Source: a virus
Virus record (IMG/VR): IMGVR_UViG_3300024323_000061
Span: 1-24,276 of that record
Length of the DNA: 24,276 bases
Strand: one strand, 5' to 3'
Shown: one piece after another, positions 17,214 through 23,592 of the stretch
Numbering within the stretch: the stretch's first letter is position 1
How the letters are laid out: each line of letters starts with the position of its first letter
The notes under the pieces: model-generated
Database searches by the model: none
The model's input: only the letters and a program-made list of their open reading frames with translations
Told to the model about the DNA's origin: nothing
Position numbers and translations under genes: made by a program

Positions 17214-18350
17214 TCAGCGACGCGACATCCGGGACAGAAGCTCCTCCACAGCTGGCCCCATATGCTCCACAGCCACCTTATCCACATCATATTCACGGGC
17301 GAACTGCCGCAGCTTCCCCGGCTTCACATCCGCCCGCGCAGCATACGCATCCTCATACGCCTGCACCAGCCCCGGCACAGCCGGACGAGTCCACCAGCCC
17401 TTATGCACCCCGTTCCAGAACGGTTCCCCGTCCACCTGAATCCCCAGCGGATTCAGCTCCTCCATCGAAGAGCAGCGGGTAGTGATAACCGGGCAGCCAG
17501 CCGCCTGCGCCTCCATGATCGGCAACCCGAAACCCTCACCATAGGACGCAGCGGAAAGCACATCGATAACGTTGTACCACTCATTCAGATCCTGCTGGCT
17601 GATCTGCCCCGCCGTATACCTGTACTGATCGACAACCCGCACCTTATCCAGGATGCCGATGTTCTCCGCGAGCGCCTCAAGATCCTGCCCCCCATCCTGA
17701 TGCACCCCAGAATGAAGAGTCATGATCGCATCAGGATGATTCCTCGCGAACTTCGCAAAAGCCAGCATCTGCTCCGGGAGAGCCTTACGGATCGCATCAT
17801 TATTCGCACCATTGATACCGATCACGAACTGATCATCATCAATACCGCATGACTCACGCAGCTTGTCCCGGTCCGGCAGCCACCGGAACACCGTCGTGTC
17901 AATCGCATGCGGAACATACACCGAGTCATAACCCGCCTGCCGGAAATTACGCTGCCCGAACTGGCTCATCGCGATCAGCTGAGCCCCCGAAGCATCCACC
18001 ACCATCCGGTCAGCCAGCGACATCGGCCTGCAATCCGACGGCAGCCAGTGCGCAATCGGCAGCTCCCGCAGAATATTCGGGTCCATCACCCACACATCAC
18101 CCAAAGTGATGATGAGATCCGGCTTCACCATCAGCGCATGCTGCCCCAGAGACGTAGAACAGTACGCATTCCCGAACCCCGGGTACACCGGAATCCCGTT
18201 CCACTGGGTAGCACCCCCCTGAATCCCCCAGTACGAGGAAATCGATACCTCATGCCCCATCTCTTTCAGCTTCGTCGTCCATATCGCCGTCTGAGTACCG
18301 TACCCCGACGGAGCCCACGGGCTGCAAGAATGCCAGAGAATACGAGCCAT
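17214..18350 (-). CDS. GT4-type (group 1) glycosyltransferase
   Basis: This 378-residue protein starts at ATG 18350. It has the GT-B layout of retaining family 4 enzymes. The N-terminal Rossmann half (MARILWHSCSPWAPSGYGTQ) has a Gly-rich loop near residues 15-20. A linker PHAIDTTVF lies at 147-155. The C-terminal nucleotide-sugar half has GINGANNDAIRKALP (178-192) and the EX7E-type motif EGFGLPIME (E272 and E280) followed by AAGCPVITT. Enzymes of this family transfer a sugar from an activated donor to protein, lipid or glycan. It lies between the tail chaperones and the tape measure, so the likely target is a virion protein or a host surface glycan, but that is inference. No signal peptide or membrane segment is evident, so it should act in the cytoplasm. 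Confidence 0.9.
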   Translation of the reverse strand: MARILWHSCSPWAPSGYGTQTAIWTTKLKEMGHEVSISSYWGIQGGATQWNGIPVYPGFGNAYCSTSLGQHALMVKPDLIITLGDVWVMDPNILRELPIAHWLPSDCRPMSLADRMVVDASGAQLIAMSQFGQRNFRQAGYDSVYVPHAIDTTVFRWLPDRDKLRESCGIDDDQFVIGINGANNDAIRKALPEQMLAFAKFARNHPDAIMTLHSGVHQDGGQDLEALAENIGILDKVRVVDQYRYTAGQISQQDLNEWYNVIDVLSAASYGEGFGLPIMEAQAAGCPVITTRCSSMEELNPLGIQVDGEPFWNGVHKGWWTRPAVPGLVQAYEDAYAARADVKPGKLRQFAREYDVDKVAVEHMGPAVEELLSRMSRR

Positions 18351-18364
18351 TCGCCGCTCACTTC

Positions 18365-18969
18365 CTAATCGCGATCCTGCTCAAGTGCAGCTTGCACAGC
18401 TTCCTCAATGATAGGAAGCCACTCCATCTCATCCAGGTGCAGCTCATCCACCTGACGGGGATGCCAGTTCCGTGCCCGTGCATACCAGTTATACACAAGC
18501 ATCTTCTGAGGGAAACCCTCCGGGTAAGCCGGCTGGAACTCCGGACGCCCTCCCCGCATCCGGTAACTGAAAACCTGCGCCAGCTGGCCTACTGCTTTTT
18601 TGGGTCGCCCTTCACAGACGTACCTGAGATCTTGTCCATCAGCGGCTGAACCGCGTCAACCAGCGCCTGGTAATCATCCAGGTCAAGCAGCTCCCCCAGG
18701 ATCACGTCTGCTGCCTGGAAGCTGTTGTCCTTCGGCACCGGCACCTGGAACGACCACTTCTCAATGATCCGGCCCAGCAGCGCATTCCGCTGATCATTGA
18801 TCATCCCGAGAGAAGCCCGGTTCCCCTCACTGCGGAATTCCAGCATCACCGCATCCTGCACATGGAAACGGTCACTGGCCTTCAGCTGATCCCGGTACTC
18901 AACCCATCCGCCACTTGGCAGCTCAACACGTGCCATTCGCAGTCCCTTCGCTTTCCTCGTATTAGACAT
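18365..18969 (-). CDS. Tail assembly chaperone, frameshifted long form (G-T fusion)
   Basis: The second chaperone frame ends at TAG 18367-18365 and is made by a -1 shift at A AAA AAG (18601-18595). After Lys125, decoding resumes at GCA 18595-18593, adding 76 residues: AVGQLAQVFSYRMRGGRPEF, then NWYARARNWHPRQVDELHLDE and a helical acidic end. The fusion is 201 residues. The extension has an ATG at 18559 but no good ribosome binding site of its own, so independent translation is unlikely. In lambda-like siphoviruses the short form G and the rarer G-T fusion chaperone tape measure and tail tube assembly. Here the glycosyltransferase and the gp10-like gene separate the pair from the tape measure gene. 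Confidence 0.85.
18589..18969 (-). CDS. Tail assembly chaperone, short form (G)
   Basis: The zero-frame product has 126 residues from ATG 18969 and ends at TAG 18591-18589, just after the slippery site. It reads MARVELPSGGWVEYRDQLKA from residue 12, then helical segments (IIEKWSFQVPVPKDN, ILGELLDLDDYQALVDAVQP), the pattern of first tail-assembly chaperones of actinobacteriophages. A second possible start is ATG 18936, preceded by AAGGGA at about seven bases; it gives a 115-residue form and matches the usual start of the family. The upstream ATG depends on a G-run that is paired in a hairpin. Both starts keep the same frame and frameshift. Confidence 0.85.
   Translation of the reverse strand: MSNTRKAKGLRMARVELPSGGWVEYRDQLKASDRFHVQDAVMLEFRSEGNRASLGMINDQRNALLGRIIEKWSFQVPVPKDNSFQAADVILGELLDLDDYQALVDAVQPLMDKISGTSVKGDPKKQ
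18595..18601 (-). other. -1 ribosomal frameshift slippery heptamer A AAA AAG
   Basis: Read in the chaperone frame the codons are CCA AAA AAG CAG TAG, so the heptamer A AAA AAG is in the exact X XXY YYZ phase needed for a -1 slip. The -1 frame is open from here through the whole second chaperone part. The zero frame stops two codons after the heptamer. This is the standard arrangement at tail assembly chaperone genes. Confidence 0.88.
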
Positions 18970-18972
18970 GAA

Positions 18973-19002
18973 TCAACCCCCCAGCAATAGCCGGGGGGTT
19001 GA
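18973..19002 (-). promoter_or_regulatory. Hairpin between major tail protein and chaperone genes
   Basis: A perfect 10-base inverted repeat (TCAACCCCCC and GGGGGGTTGA) surrounds a ten-base loop. It starts four bases after the major tail protein stop and ends three bases before the chaperone ATG at 18969. The GGGGGG that could serve as ribosome binding site for that ATG is the 3' arm. There is no U-run after it, so it is a weak terminator at best. It may attenuate transcription after the highly expressed tail gene, or couple translation because ribosomes reaching the tail-gene stop would open the stem. Confidence 0.65.
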
Positions 19003-19006
19003 CCTG

Positions 19007-20323
19007 TTAGTAGGTAGGCGTGGCATTCACAAGCGTGATCGTGCCCGGCCCGAGCCCCCCGGAACCCCCGACATCCGTAGAGTTCGCGATGCCCTCAAAG
19101 CTGTTCGCATAACCGAACAGCGCCTTGGAACGCATCGGCTTCGCCTTAACATTCGCAAGCTGCGACATAGTGAACGTCAAAGTAAACGGAGTACCCGAGT
19201 TCGGGATACCCGAGTTCGTCACAACAATGGTCATCGGAGCCTGCGCATTCAGCAGCATGTAGTCCAGCGGCCACTCATTGATGGTCGGGTCATACTGAAT
19301 CGTGCCGTCCACATTCAAAGGACCACGGGCGATAACCAGCGGCGTCTGAGTACCCTGGACAGTCCAGTAAACCTGCGTCTGCCGCTTGAACGAAACACTG
19401 AACTCGCCGACATCCGTCATAACCTGGTTGCCGCCAGGACCGATAGTTGAAACAGTGCTGTTCCAGTTAGGAATCGGCCGGCTATTAGTCGTTATGTTCG
19501 TAGGGGCGGAAGCAGAAGGCCATGGCTGCGACAGGAACGAGTCACCCGACATCTTGATGCCCAACAACTGCTCCGCATTCCCGGAGAAGTCAAGCTGCTT
19601 CAGAACCGAGAACGGGTAGTACCTTGCACCGAACGGGTTAGTCGCCGCAGTACCGTATGTTGCGTTCGTGAACGTGCTGACAATGTTAGTGACGTCAGTG
19701 AACGTATGCGTCGGCGGCTGAGCACCGAAAGCGCCGCCATACCCGAGCTGTGAGTTCAGTGCCGCGAACTTATGCGTATACGGGGAAGTAACAGTATTGA
19801 CAGTCGCGGCAGCATGCGCGAACCGCAGCGGGTTGTTAGTGAAACCGACAACATTCGATGCAGCCGTCGAAGAGATAATCACCACTTCAGCGCTGGCACC
19901 CGTGCCGATCTGGATAACCGCACCTGCCGTGTACTGCGTCGGAGGCGCAGACGCCAGCGTCATCAGCGTGTTCCCGATCGGCGCAGTCGACGCCGACATG
20001 GTAGCCGCATTCGTAGGGGTGCTGCCGATCGTGGACAGGTCCCCGAACACGTTGTCGAAGAAGTACCCGTGGCTGTCCAGGAAGTTCGGGCCGCCGAACG
20101 AGAACGTCGCCGACTCAACACCGAGCGTCTCGTAGAACAGGTCAGTCATCGCGCCACGGATCGACTTGTCCTGAAGGAATTTAGGCGTGTCCTCAGGCTC
20201 AAACGAGCCCTGCTCCAGCGGATGAGTGATAACAGGAAGAACCGGGACGCCGCCGGTCAGTTCCCGCGCAACACCCAGCCAGGTGAGGACGCCAGGATAG
20301 ATGTTGGGACCGCCAAGGGCCAC
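19007..20323 (-). CDS. Major tail (tube) protein
   Basis: This 438-residue protein starts at GTG 20323-20321 with GAGGAGC upstream. It has the pattern of actinobacteriophage tail tube proteins: FEPEDTPKFLQDKSIRGAMT (41-60), a middle PYTHKFAALN, GAQPPTHTFTDVT, and a C-terminal FTLTFTMSQLANVKAKP region. The tube subunit polymerises around the tape measure. Position between tail terminator and chaperones is canonical. Residues about 112-178 look like an inserted beta domain (IGNTLMTLASAPPTQYTAGA, then GASAEVVIISS and FAHAAATVNTV), resembling a segment of the connector protein; it may be exposed on the tail surface. A hairpin follows the stop codon. Confidence 0.88.
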   Translation of the reverse strand: MALGGPNIYPGVLTWLGVARELTGGVPVLPVITHPLEQGSFEPEDTPKFLQDKSIRGAMTDLFYETLGVESATFSFGGPNFLDSHGYFFDNVFGDLSTIGSTPTNAATMSASTAPIGNTLMTLASAPPTQYTAGAVIQIGTGASAEVVIISSTAASNVVGFTNNPLRFAHAAATVNTVTSPYTHKFAALNSQLGYGGAFGAQPPTHTFTDVTNIVSTFTNATYGTAATNPFGARYYPFSVLKQLDFSGNAEQLLGIKMSGDSFLSQPWPSASAPTNITTNSRPIPNWNSTVSTIGPGGNQVMTDVGEFSVSFKRQTQVYWTVQGTQTPLVIARGPLNVDGTIQYDPTINEWPLDYMLLNAQAPMTIVVTNSGIPNSGTPFTLTFTMSQLANVKAKPMRSKALFGYANSFEGIANSTDVGGSGGLGPGTITLVNATPTY

Positions 20324-20349
20324 ACAGCTCCTCTGCTAAAACGTAAACG

Positions 20350-20601
20350 TCAGCCCTCGTCAGGCTGACTGTTCTTCTTCCCGGCGTCCTCCGCCGGAAT
20401 CTCAACCGGGGCCTTCACTTCACGGCCGGTACCTGCCGAGAACCGGCCGTCAGTCGGCACCGCAGGCCGCGCAACCGCATGCCCGTTATTCGGAACAAAG
20501 TTGTAACTCTGCCCCGGCACGCAAACCAGTGTCTTACCCGTAGCCGTGTCAATGTAATCCATGTAGGTCATGGTCACATGACCGTTGAAAACAGTAGCCA
20601 T
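20350..20601 (-). CDS. Small hypothetical protein in tail operon
   Basis: This protein has 83 residues from ATG 20601. I choose this start over the ATG at 20607 because AGGAGG lies directly against the upstream ATG, but six bases before the ATG at 20601. The sequence starts MATVFNGHVTMTYMDYID, has a beta-like CVPGQSYNFVPNN, and ends in a flexible acidic/Lys tail (EIPAEDAGKKNSQPDEG). Small proteins of this kind often sit between tail terminator and tail tube genes. I do not recognise a family. It could be a minor virion or assembly factor. Confidence 0.65.
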   Translation of the reverse strand: MATVFNGHVTMTYMDYIDTATGKTLVCVPGQSYNFVPNNGHAVARPAVPTDGRFSAGTGREVKAPVEIPAEDAGKKNSQPDEG

Positions 20602-20611
20602 AACCATCCTC

Positions 20612-21127
20612 CTACGCGTTGATGATTTCCCAGACCGGCAAAGAAATCAGGCAGTCATACCGTATCCAGCGCTCATCCTCCAGCGCCTCAATACCCGGCG
20701 TCCACCGCATCTCCTCCCCCACGTTATAAATCGTGGAGGTAATATTCAGGTTCGGGTCAGTCACATACGCCGGGTTCGGCTGACTGTACCGCAGCGCCGC
20801 CAGGATGGCATCAATCATCCCAGGGAAAATCGGGTCAGACTGCTGCGCATTGTTAATCGACATCCACGTCAGGTAGATGTCCATGTTATGCATCAGCCCT
20901 TTAGTGCCCGACGCGGTGCCCTTCCCCGTATTACGGGGCACCGTCCCCCCCAGACGGTCCGACCTGTTCTCCTCCGACGGCGCAGGCCAGATGTAAATCG
21001 CCGGAATCCTCGCCTGCACCCGGGGGTCAGGGGGAGTCACGAACGCGTTCGCCGCTGGCTGCCCGTACGGCATCTGCAACCCGTCCAGCAGCTGCAGCAG
21101 GTAAGACTGGACCGACACAATCGGCAC
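20612..21127 (-). CDS. Tail terminator-like protein
   Basis: This 171-residue protein starts at GTG 21127-21125, with GGGGGAGG nine to ten bases upstream. The order of patterns is an N-terminal helix (VQSYLLQLLDGLQMPYGQ), a strand RIPAIYIWPAPSEENR, a loop with GTASGTKG, a long strand LMHNMDIYLTWMS, a helix GMIDAILAALR, and a last strand ERWIRYDCLISLPVWEI. This is the alpha/beta layout of tail terminators or tail-completion proteins, which cap the tail tube and join it to the head. The position just before the major tail protein agrees with this. No close family name can be given from sequence alone. Confidence 0.68.
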   Translation of the reverse strand: MPIVSVQSYLLQLLDGLQMPYGQPAANAFVTPPDPRVQARIPAIYIWPAPSEENRSDRLGGTVPRNTGKGTASGTKGLMHNMDIYLTWMSINNAQQSDPIFPGMIDAILAALRYSQPNPAYVTDPNLNITSTIYNVGEEMRWTPGIEALEDERWIRYDCLISLPVWEIINA

Positions 21128-21195
21128 TTATCCCAGCCTCCCCCGGGCAATAGTCACCCAGCCGTGATTATACGCCACCACTAAACAGACCGCAT

Positions 21196-21561
21196 TTACC
21201 GTGCCCGCCAAGCCGTCTGAGCCTTCTGCGCCCGCCCGGCCTTCTGCGCATGAGCTGCCTTCATGATCCGCCCCGACGGCTTGTACGCAACCTTCTTCTT
21301 CTTGTTGACGCTGGTCGACACCGCATGCCGGGTCTTCTTCTGACAGACCACCTTGTGCTTCAGATGATGTATCAGCTGCTTCTTCGTCTTCCTCTTCACC
21401 GGCTTGTGCACCAGCTTGTTGATCTTCTTCTTCGCTTTCACCTTCGGCGCAGGCTGATGCACCAGCTTATGCACCACAGCCTTCTTCTTCGCCTTGCCCT
21501 TCACTGGCGTCTTCTGCTTCACATGCACAATGCGCCGGGTAGGAGCCCGCCCGCAAGACAT
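21196..21561 (-). CDS. Extremely basic Lys/His-rich protein in the neck gene position
   Basis: The product has 121 residues from ATG 21561, overlapping the connector stop by one base (TGATG), so translation is probably coupled. Lys dominates, with many His, Arg and Val. Imperfect repeats run through it: HKLVHQPAPKVKAKKKINK, then KLVHKPVKRKT, then HHLKHK. There are almost no acidic residues. It resembles histone-tail or nucleic-acid-binding low-complexity proteins more than any neck protein. The place is normally taken by a small neck or gp10-like protein, and in this genome that gene lies farther down. It may bind packaged DNA or the head interior. The frame is well supported by the overlap and by codon composition; the role is unknown. 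Confidence 0.65.
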   Translation of the reverse strand: MSCGRAPTRRIVHVKQKTPVKGKAKKKAVVHKLVHQPAPKVKAKKKINKLVHKPVKRKTKKQLIHHLKHKVVCQKKTRHAVSTSVNKKKKVAYKPSGRIMKAAHAQKAGRAQKAQTAWRAR

Positions 21562-22547
21562 CAGATCGTCCTTCTGTACGGATGCAAAAGCAGCTCAGCT
21601 TCAGCATTCAACGTGGAAATATCCTGATCCGAACTCGCCGAATGCCCCCCGATCGAATGAATCGTCGTGGACGTAGCCCCGCGCACCAGCGCCTGAGCAC
21701 AGCAAAACAAAATCGCCGCCTGCTCAACAGCCGCAGGAATAGTCGTGATCAGCGTCCCCGCCTGATGCGGGTAAACCGTCGGCGAAGCGAGAGTCAGCGT
21801 CCCCGGGCCGGAAGTCGTAGACGACGCCGTAATATGAACAGACTCCTGCCGGCCCGCATCCTTGATAACACCAGTCGCACCCGTAATGGTCGTCTGATAG
21901 TTAGACACCGCCCACCCGGTCGTGTCATTCACCGTGATCGTGGACGCCCCAGCACTCGCAGTAACGGAAATCTCCGAATGCGGCCACCCGTTAATATAAG
22001 AAATCTGAAGAATGTACCCGTTCCTGCCCAGGCACCTGTCCACATACCCCGGAGCGATCAGGATCGCCTGAGACCCGTTCGCATCACTCGCCGGCGCAAC
22101 ACTGTTATACAACCCGAAAGGCGGGTACTCCGGCTCCGCGAACCCGGCCGGGAGCGTCACCCAGTTCCTCGGCCACGACGCATTCGCAGACACCTGCACC
22201 TTCGTCACACCCAGGATCGGCCACCGCGCCATAATGCACCGCGTATTCGACCCCGCAGTCCCCCAGTACGGAGTAGCAGTACCACCCCCCGCAGCAGGTC
22301 CCACCGTCACCCGGTAATCAGGCCCGTGCAGAACCTCAGTATCCAGTGTCGCCCGCAAAGTCTGATTGCAATATTGATCGGCCATTGCCGTCGCCCGCTG
22401 GCACAGATTCCACAGCTCAGACGCATTCGCAGCAGGATCAAACGTCGGAGTAGCCGGGATAGTCGAGAAGTCAATTCCGGTAGGTGCGTTCTGAAGGATC
22501 TCAGGAGTGACATACGGGATCTGGATCAGCGGCAACGGCGTAGTCAC
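21561..22547 (-). CDS. Head-tail connector (gp6-like adaptor) with beta insertion
   Basis: This 328-residue protein starts at GTG 22547-22545 with CAGGAG upstream. The head-tail connector pattern is split. An N-terminal helical part (ASELWNLCQRATAMADQYCN, 42-61) is followed by a strand region with RWPILGVTKVQV (108-119), then YILQISYINGWP (178-189), and the C-terminal helix EQAAILFCCAQALVRGA (275-291) ending LLLHPYRRTI. Adaptors of this type are usually shorter. The extra length comes partly from a beta-rich insert at about 193-271 (ISVTASAGASTITVNDTTGW, then RQESVHITASS). It would form the ring under the portal that receives the tail. The gene starts the late tail block in this window. Confidence 0.75.
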   Translation of the reverse strand: MTTPLPLIQIPYVTPEILQNAPTGIDFSTIPATPTFDPAANASELWNLCQRATAMADQYCNQTLRATLDTEVLHGPDYRVTVGPAAGGGTATPYWGTAGSNTRCIMARWPILGVTKVQVSANASWPRNWVTLPAGFAEPEYPPFGLYNSVAPASDANGSQAILIAPGYVDRCLGRNGYILQISYINGWPHSEISVTASAGASTITVNDTTGWAVSNYQTTITGATGVIKDAGRQESVHITASSTTSGPGTLTLASPTVYPHQAGTLITTIPAAVEQAAILFCCAQALVRGATSTTIHSIGGHSASSDQDISTLNAEAELLLHPYRRTI

Positions 22548-22585
22548 ATCGGCTCCTGTGATAAAGTCAACGCTACCCGACCAGT

Positions 22586-22660
22586 AGGTACGGCAGGTTT
22601 GGCATGGCTGGGTTCGATAAGGTTGGGCGAGGTCGGGTGCTGTCAGGTAAGGCAGGTTCT
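22586..22660. repeat. GGYNN pentamer array 1
   Basis: From 22596 to 22655 twelve consecutive five-base units run ggttt, ggcat, ggctg, ggttc, gataa, ggttg, ggcga, ggtcg, ggtgc, tgtca, ggtaa, ggcag. Ten of these begin with GG followed by a pyrimidine. The array opens with aggta cggca. It fills the gap between the 63-residue zinc protein and the connector gene and contains no gene. It shares its opening and its GGTTGGGC core with the array at the right end of the window. It is degenerate, so it is not a simple slippage microsatellite. Confidence 0.7.
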
Positions 22661-22702
22661 AAATGCCTCCGCGTTCATTAGCAGCGCGGAGGCATTTAGA
22701 AC
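22656..22702. repeat. Perfect 18-bp inverted repeat with 11-base loop
   Basis: Bases 22656-22673 (GTTCTAAATGCCTCCGCG) are the exact reverse complement of 22685-22702. The loop is 22674-22684. The repeat covers the last codons and the TAG of the 63-residue zinc protein gene: one arm encodes SKCLR and the other RGGI and the stop. The hairpin abuts the pentamer array. No T-run follows on either strand, so an ordinary rho-independent terminator is doubtful. mRNA 3'-end protection, factor-dependent termination or a DNA-binding site are possible. Confidence 0.75.
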
Positions 22703-22850
22703 AATAATACGCCCCATCCACCCATTTCGAATGTTTCGCGCAAACATCGTCACCGCAGCGAGCGCACTGCGCAATAGGTGCGGAAATCCGCGCTGACCTG
22801 CCCCTTTTCGGTCCTCCGCACCTGCGGCACAACCCTGCAGCTCTCGACAA
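22659..22850 (-). CDS. Small zinc-binding protein with four Cys pairs
   Basis: This 63-residue protein starts at TTG 22850-22848, with GGGGGAG three bases upstream and nine bases after the previous stop. Cys pairs are at 8/11, 29/32 and 50/53, and a Cys-x-x-His at 37/40, giving CxxC-x17-CxxC-x4-CxxH-x9-CxxC. This suggests two zinc sites in a compact fold. The first 30 residues are basic (RRCGGPKRGRSAR), which would suit nucleic acid binding. It is in the same transcript as the SAP protein before it. No enzyme motif is present. Function unknown; a transcription or packaging accessory role is possible. Confidence 0.65.
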   Translation of the reverse strand: MSRAAGLCRRCGGPKRGRSARISAPIAQCARCGDDVCAKHSKWVDGAYYCSKCLRAANERGGI

Positions 22851-22859
22851 AAGCTCCCC

Positions 22860-23510
22860 CTATGCGATACCCAAACGCGCCATCATCTGCGCTTTTGTCC
22901 CGTAATCCGGCAAACCCCGCTCCTTGCACCGCCGCTTCAGCTCCGCCAGGGTCAGATTCACCGACTCCGCAGCAGGCAGCTCAGCAGCCGATGCGCGCCC
23001 GCTCATCGGCTTGCCGCACTTAGAGCAGTACTCACTGCCAGCGGTGTTCTCATGCCCGTCCGGGCACTCCGTGGTCCCCTTTAGAACGCGGGGATCGAAA
23101 TTCTGTTCCAGCAGCCACATTGCGTTCGCCGGGATATCGATACCAGCTGCCTTCGCAGCGGCGAGCGCCTTAATGAATTCCAATTCCTCCGCGCCGAGCT
23201 GCTTGCGCCTGCGCACATGCACTGACTCGTCAGGAGTCTGCGGGACGCTCTCCGGGGTGGCGCTCCAGTGCGGATCAGTGTCCGCGACTCGCTCTTGCCT
23301 CGGCAGAAGGCCGGTTTCTTTGTCGCCGGGGGAGTACTGGAGGCGGGTACGTCCGCCGCCTTTCAGGTACGCCTCACAGCCGAGGCAGTCCAGCTGCCAT
23401 GTTTTTGCTGGTGCTCCGTTGCGGACGGGTCGGCTGTGGCTCTGCCCGCAGCCTCCGGATGCAGTCGGAATGGAGATGTGCAAGATGTCTGATCTTGCGT
23501 ACAGGGTCAT
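22860..23510 (-). CDS. Zinc-ribbon protein with C-terminal SAP domain
   Basis: This 216-residue protein starts at ATG 23510, with GAGAGGA about seven bases upstream. A first zinc site is likely from C21, H25, C42 and C45 (GGCGQSH, then DCLGCEAYL). A second, ribbon-like site is at 149-167 (CPDGHENTAGSEYCSKCGKP). Residues 185-213 (NLTLAELKRRCKERGLPDYG, then AQMMARL) match a SAP/HeH helix-extension-helix DNA-binding motif. The linker is helical at 105-125. SAP or HeH proteins are often encoded next to head genes in siphoviruses, so a role with DNA at the head is plausible. It faces the divergent promoter region at its start and is probably the first gene of the minus-strand transcript here. Confidence 0.75.
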   Translation of the reverse strand: MTLYARSDILHISIPTASGGCGQSHSRPVRNGAPAKTWQLDCLGCEAYLKGGGRTRLQYSPGDKETGLLPRQERVADTDPHWSATPESVPQTPDESVHVRRRKQLGAEELEFIKALAAAKAAGIDIPANAMWLLEQNFDPRVLKGTTECPDGHENTAGSEYCSKCGKPMSGRASAAELPAAESVNLTLAELKRRCKERGLPDYGTKAQMMARLGIA

Positions 23511-23533
23511 GCGCCTGTCCTCTCATAGGAGTG

Positions 23534-23563
23534 TTGACAAAACCACCGACTCGGGTATATGAT
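23534..23563 (+). promoter_or_regulatory. Sigma-70-type promoter for the plus-strand operon
   Basis: TTGACA at 23534-23539 and TATGAT at 23558-23563 are separated by 18 bases, a near-consensus vegetative promoter. It lies 29 bases before the ATG of the first plus-strand gene and within the 82-base divergent gap. Consensus -35 and -10 boxes at normal spacing are rare by chance in sequence this GC-rich. I see no equally good promoter for the minus strand here. Confidence 0.75.
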
Positions 23564-23592
23564 TCGGGGGAAGGTGAAAGAAGGGAACGAAA

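Noticed and set aside
18365-18559. Separate 64-residue gene starting at ATG 18559
   Set aside because: No ribosome binding site, and the frame is continuous with the -1 product of the slippery site; better explained as the chaperone extension.
18973-19002. Intrinsic (rho-independent) terminator after the major tail gene
   Set aside because: Strong stem but no U-run on either strand; recorded as a regulatory hairpin instead.
22586-22660. CRISPR array or tandem operator sites
   Set aside because: Units are five bases and degenerate, with no spacer/repeat structure.
21582-22796. 404-codon plus-strand frame opposite the connector and zinc protein
   Set aside because: Very Arg-rich composition typical of antisense frames in GC-rich DNA; crosses a real non-coding array and two supported genes.
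23511-23592. Minus-strand promoter for the SAP-protein transcript
   Set aside because: Candidate boxes on the minus strand are poor or wrongly spaced; none can be supported.
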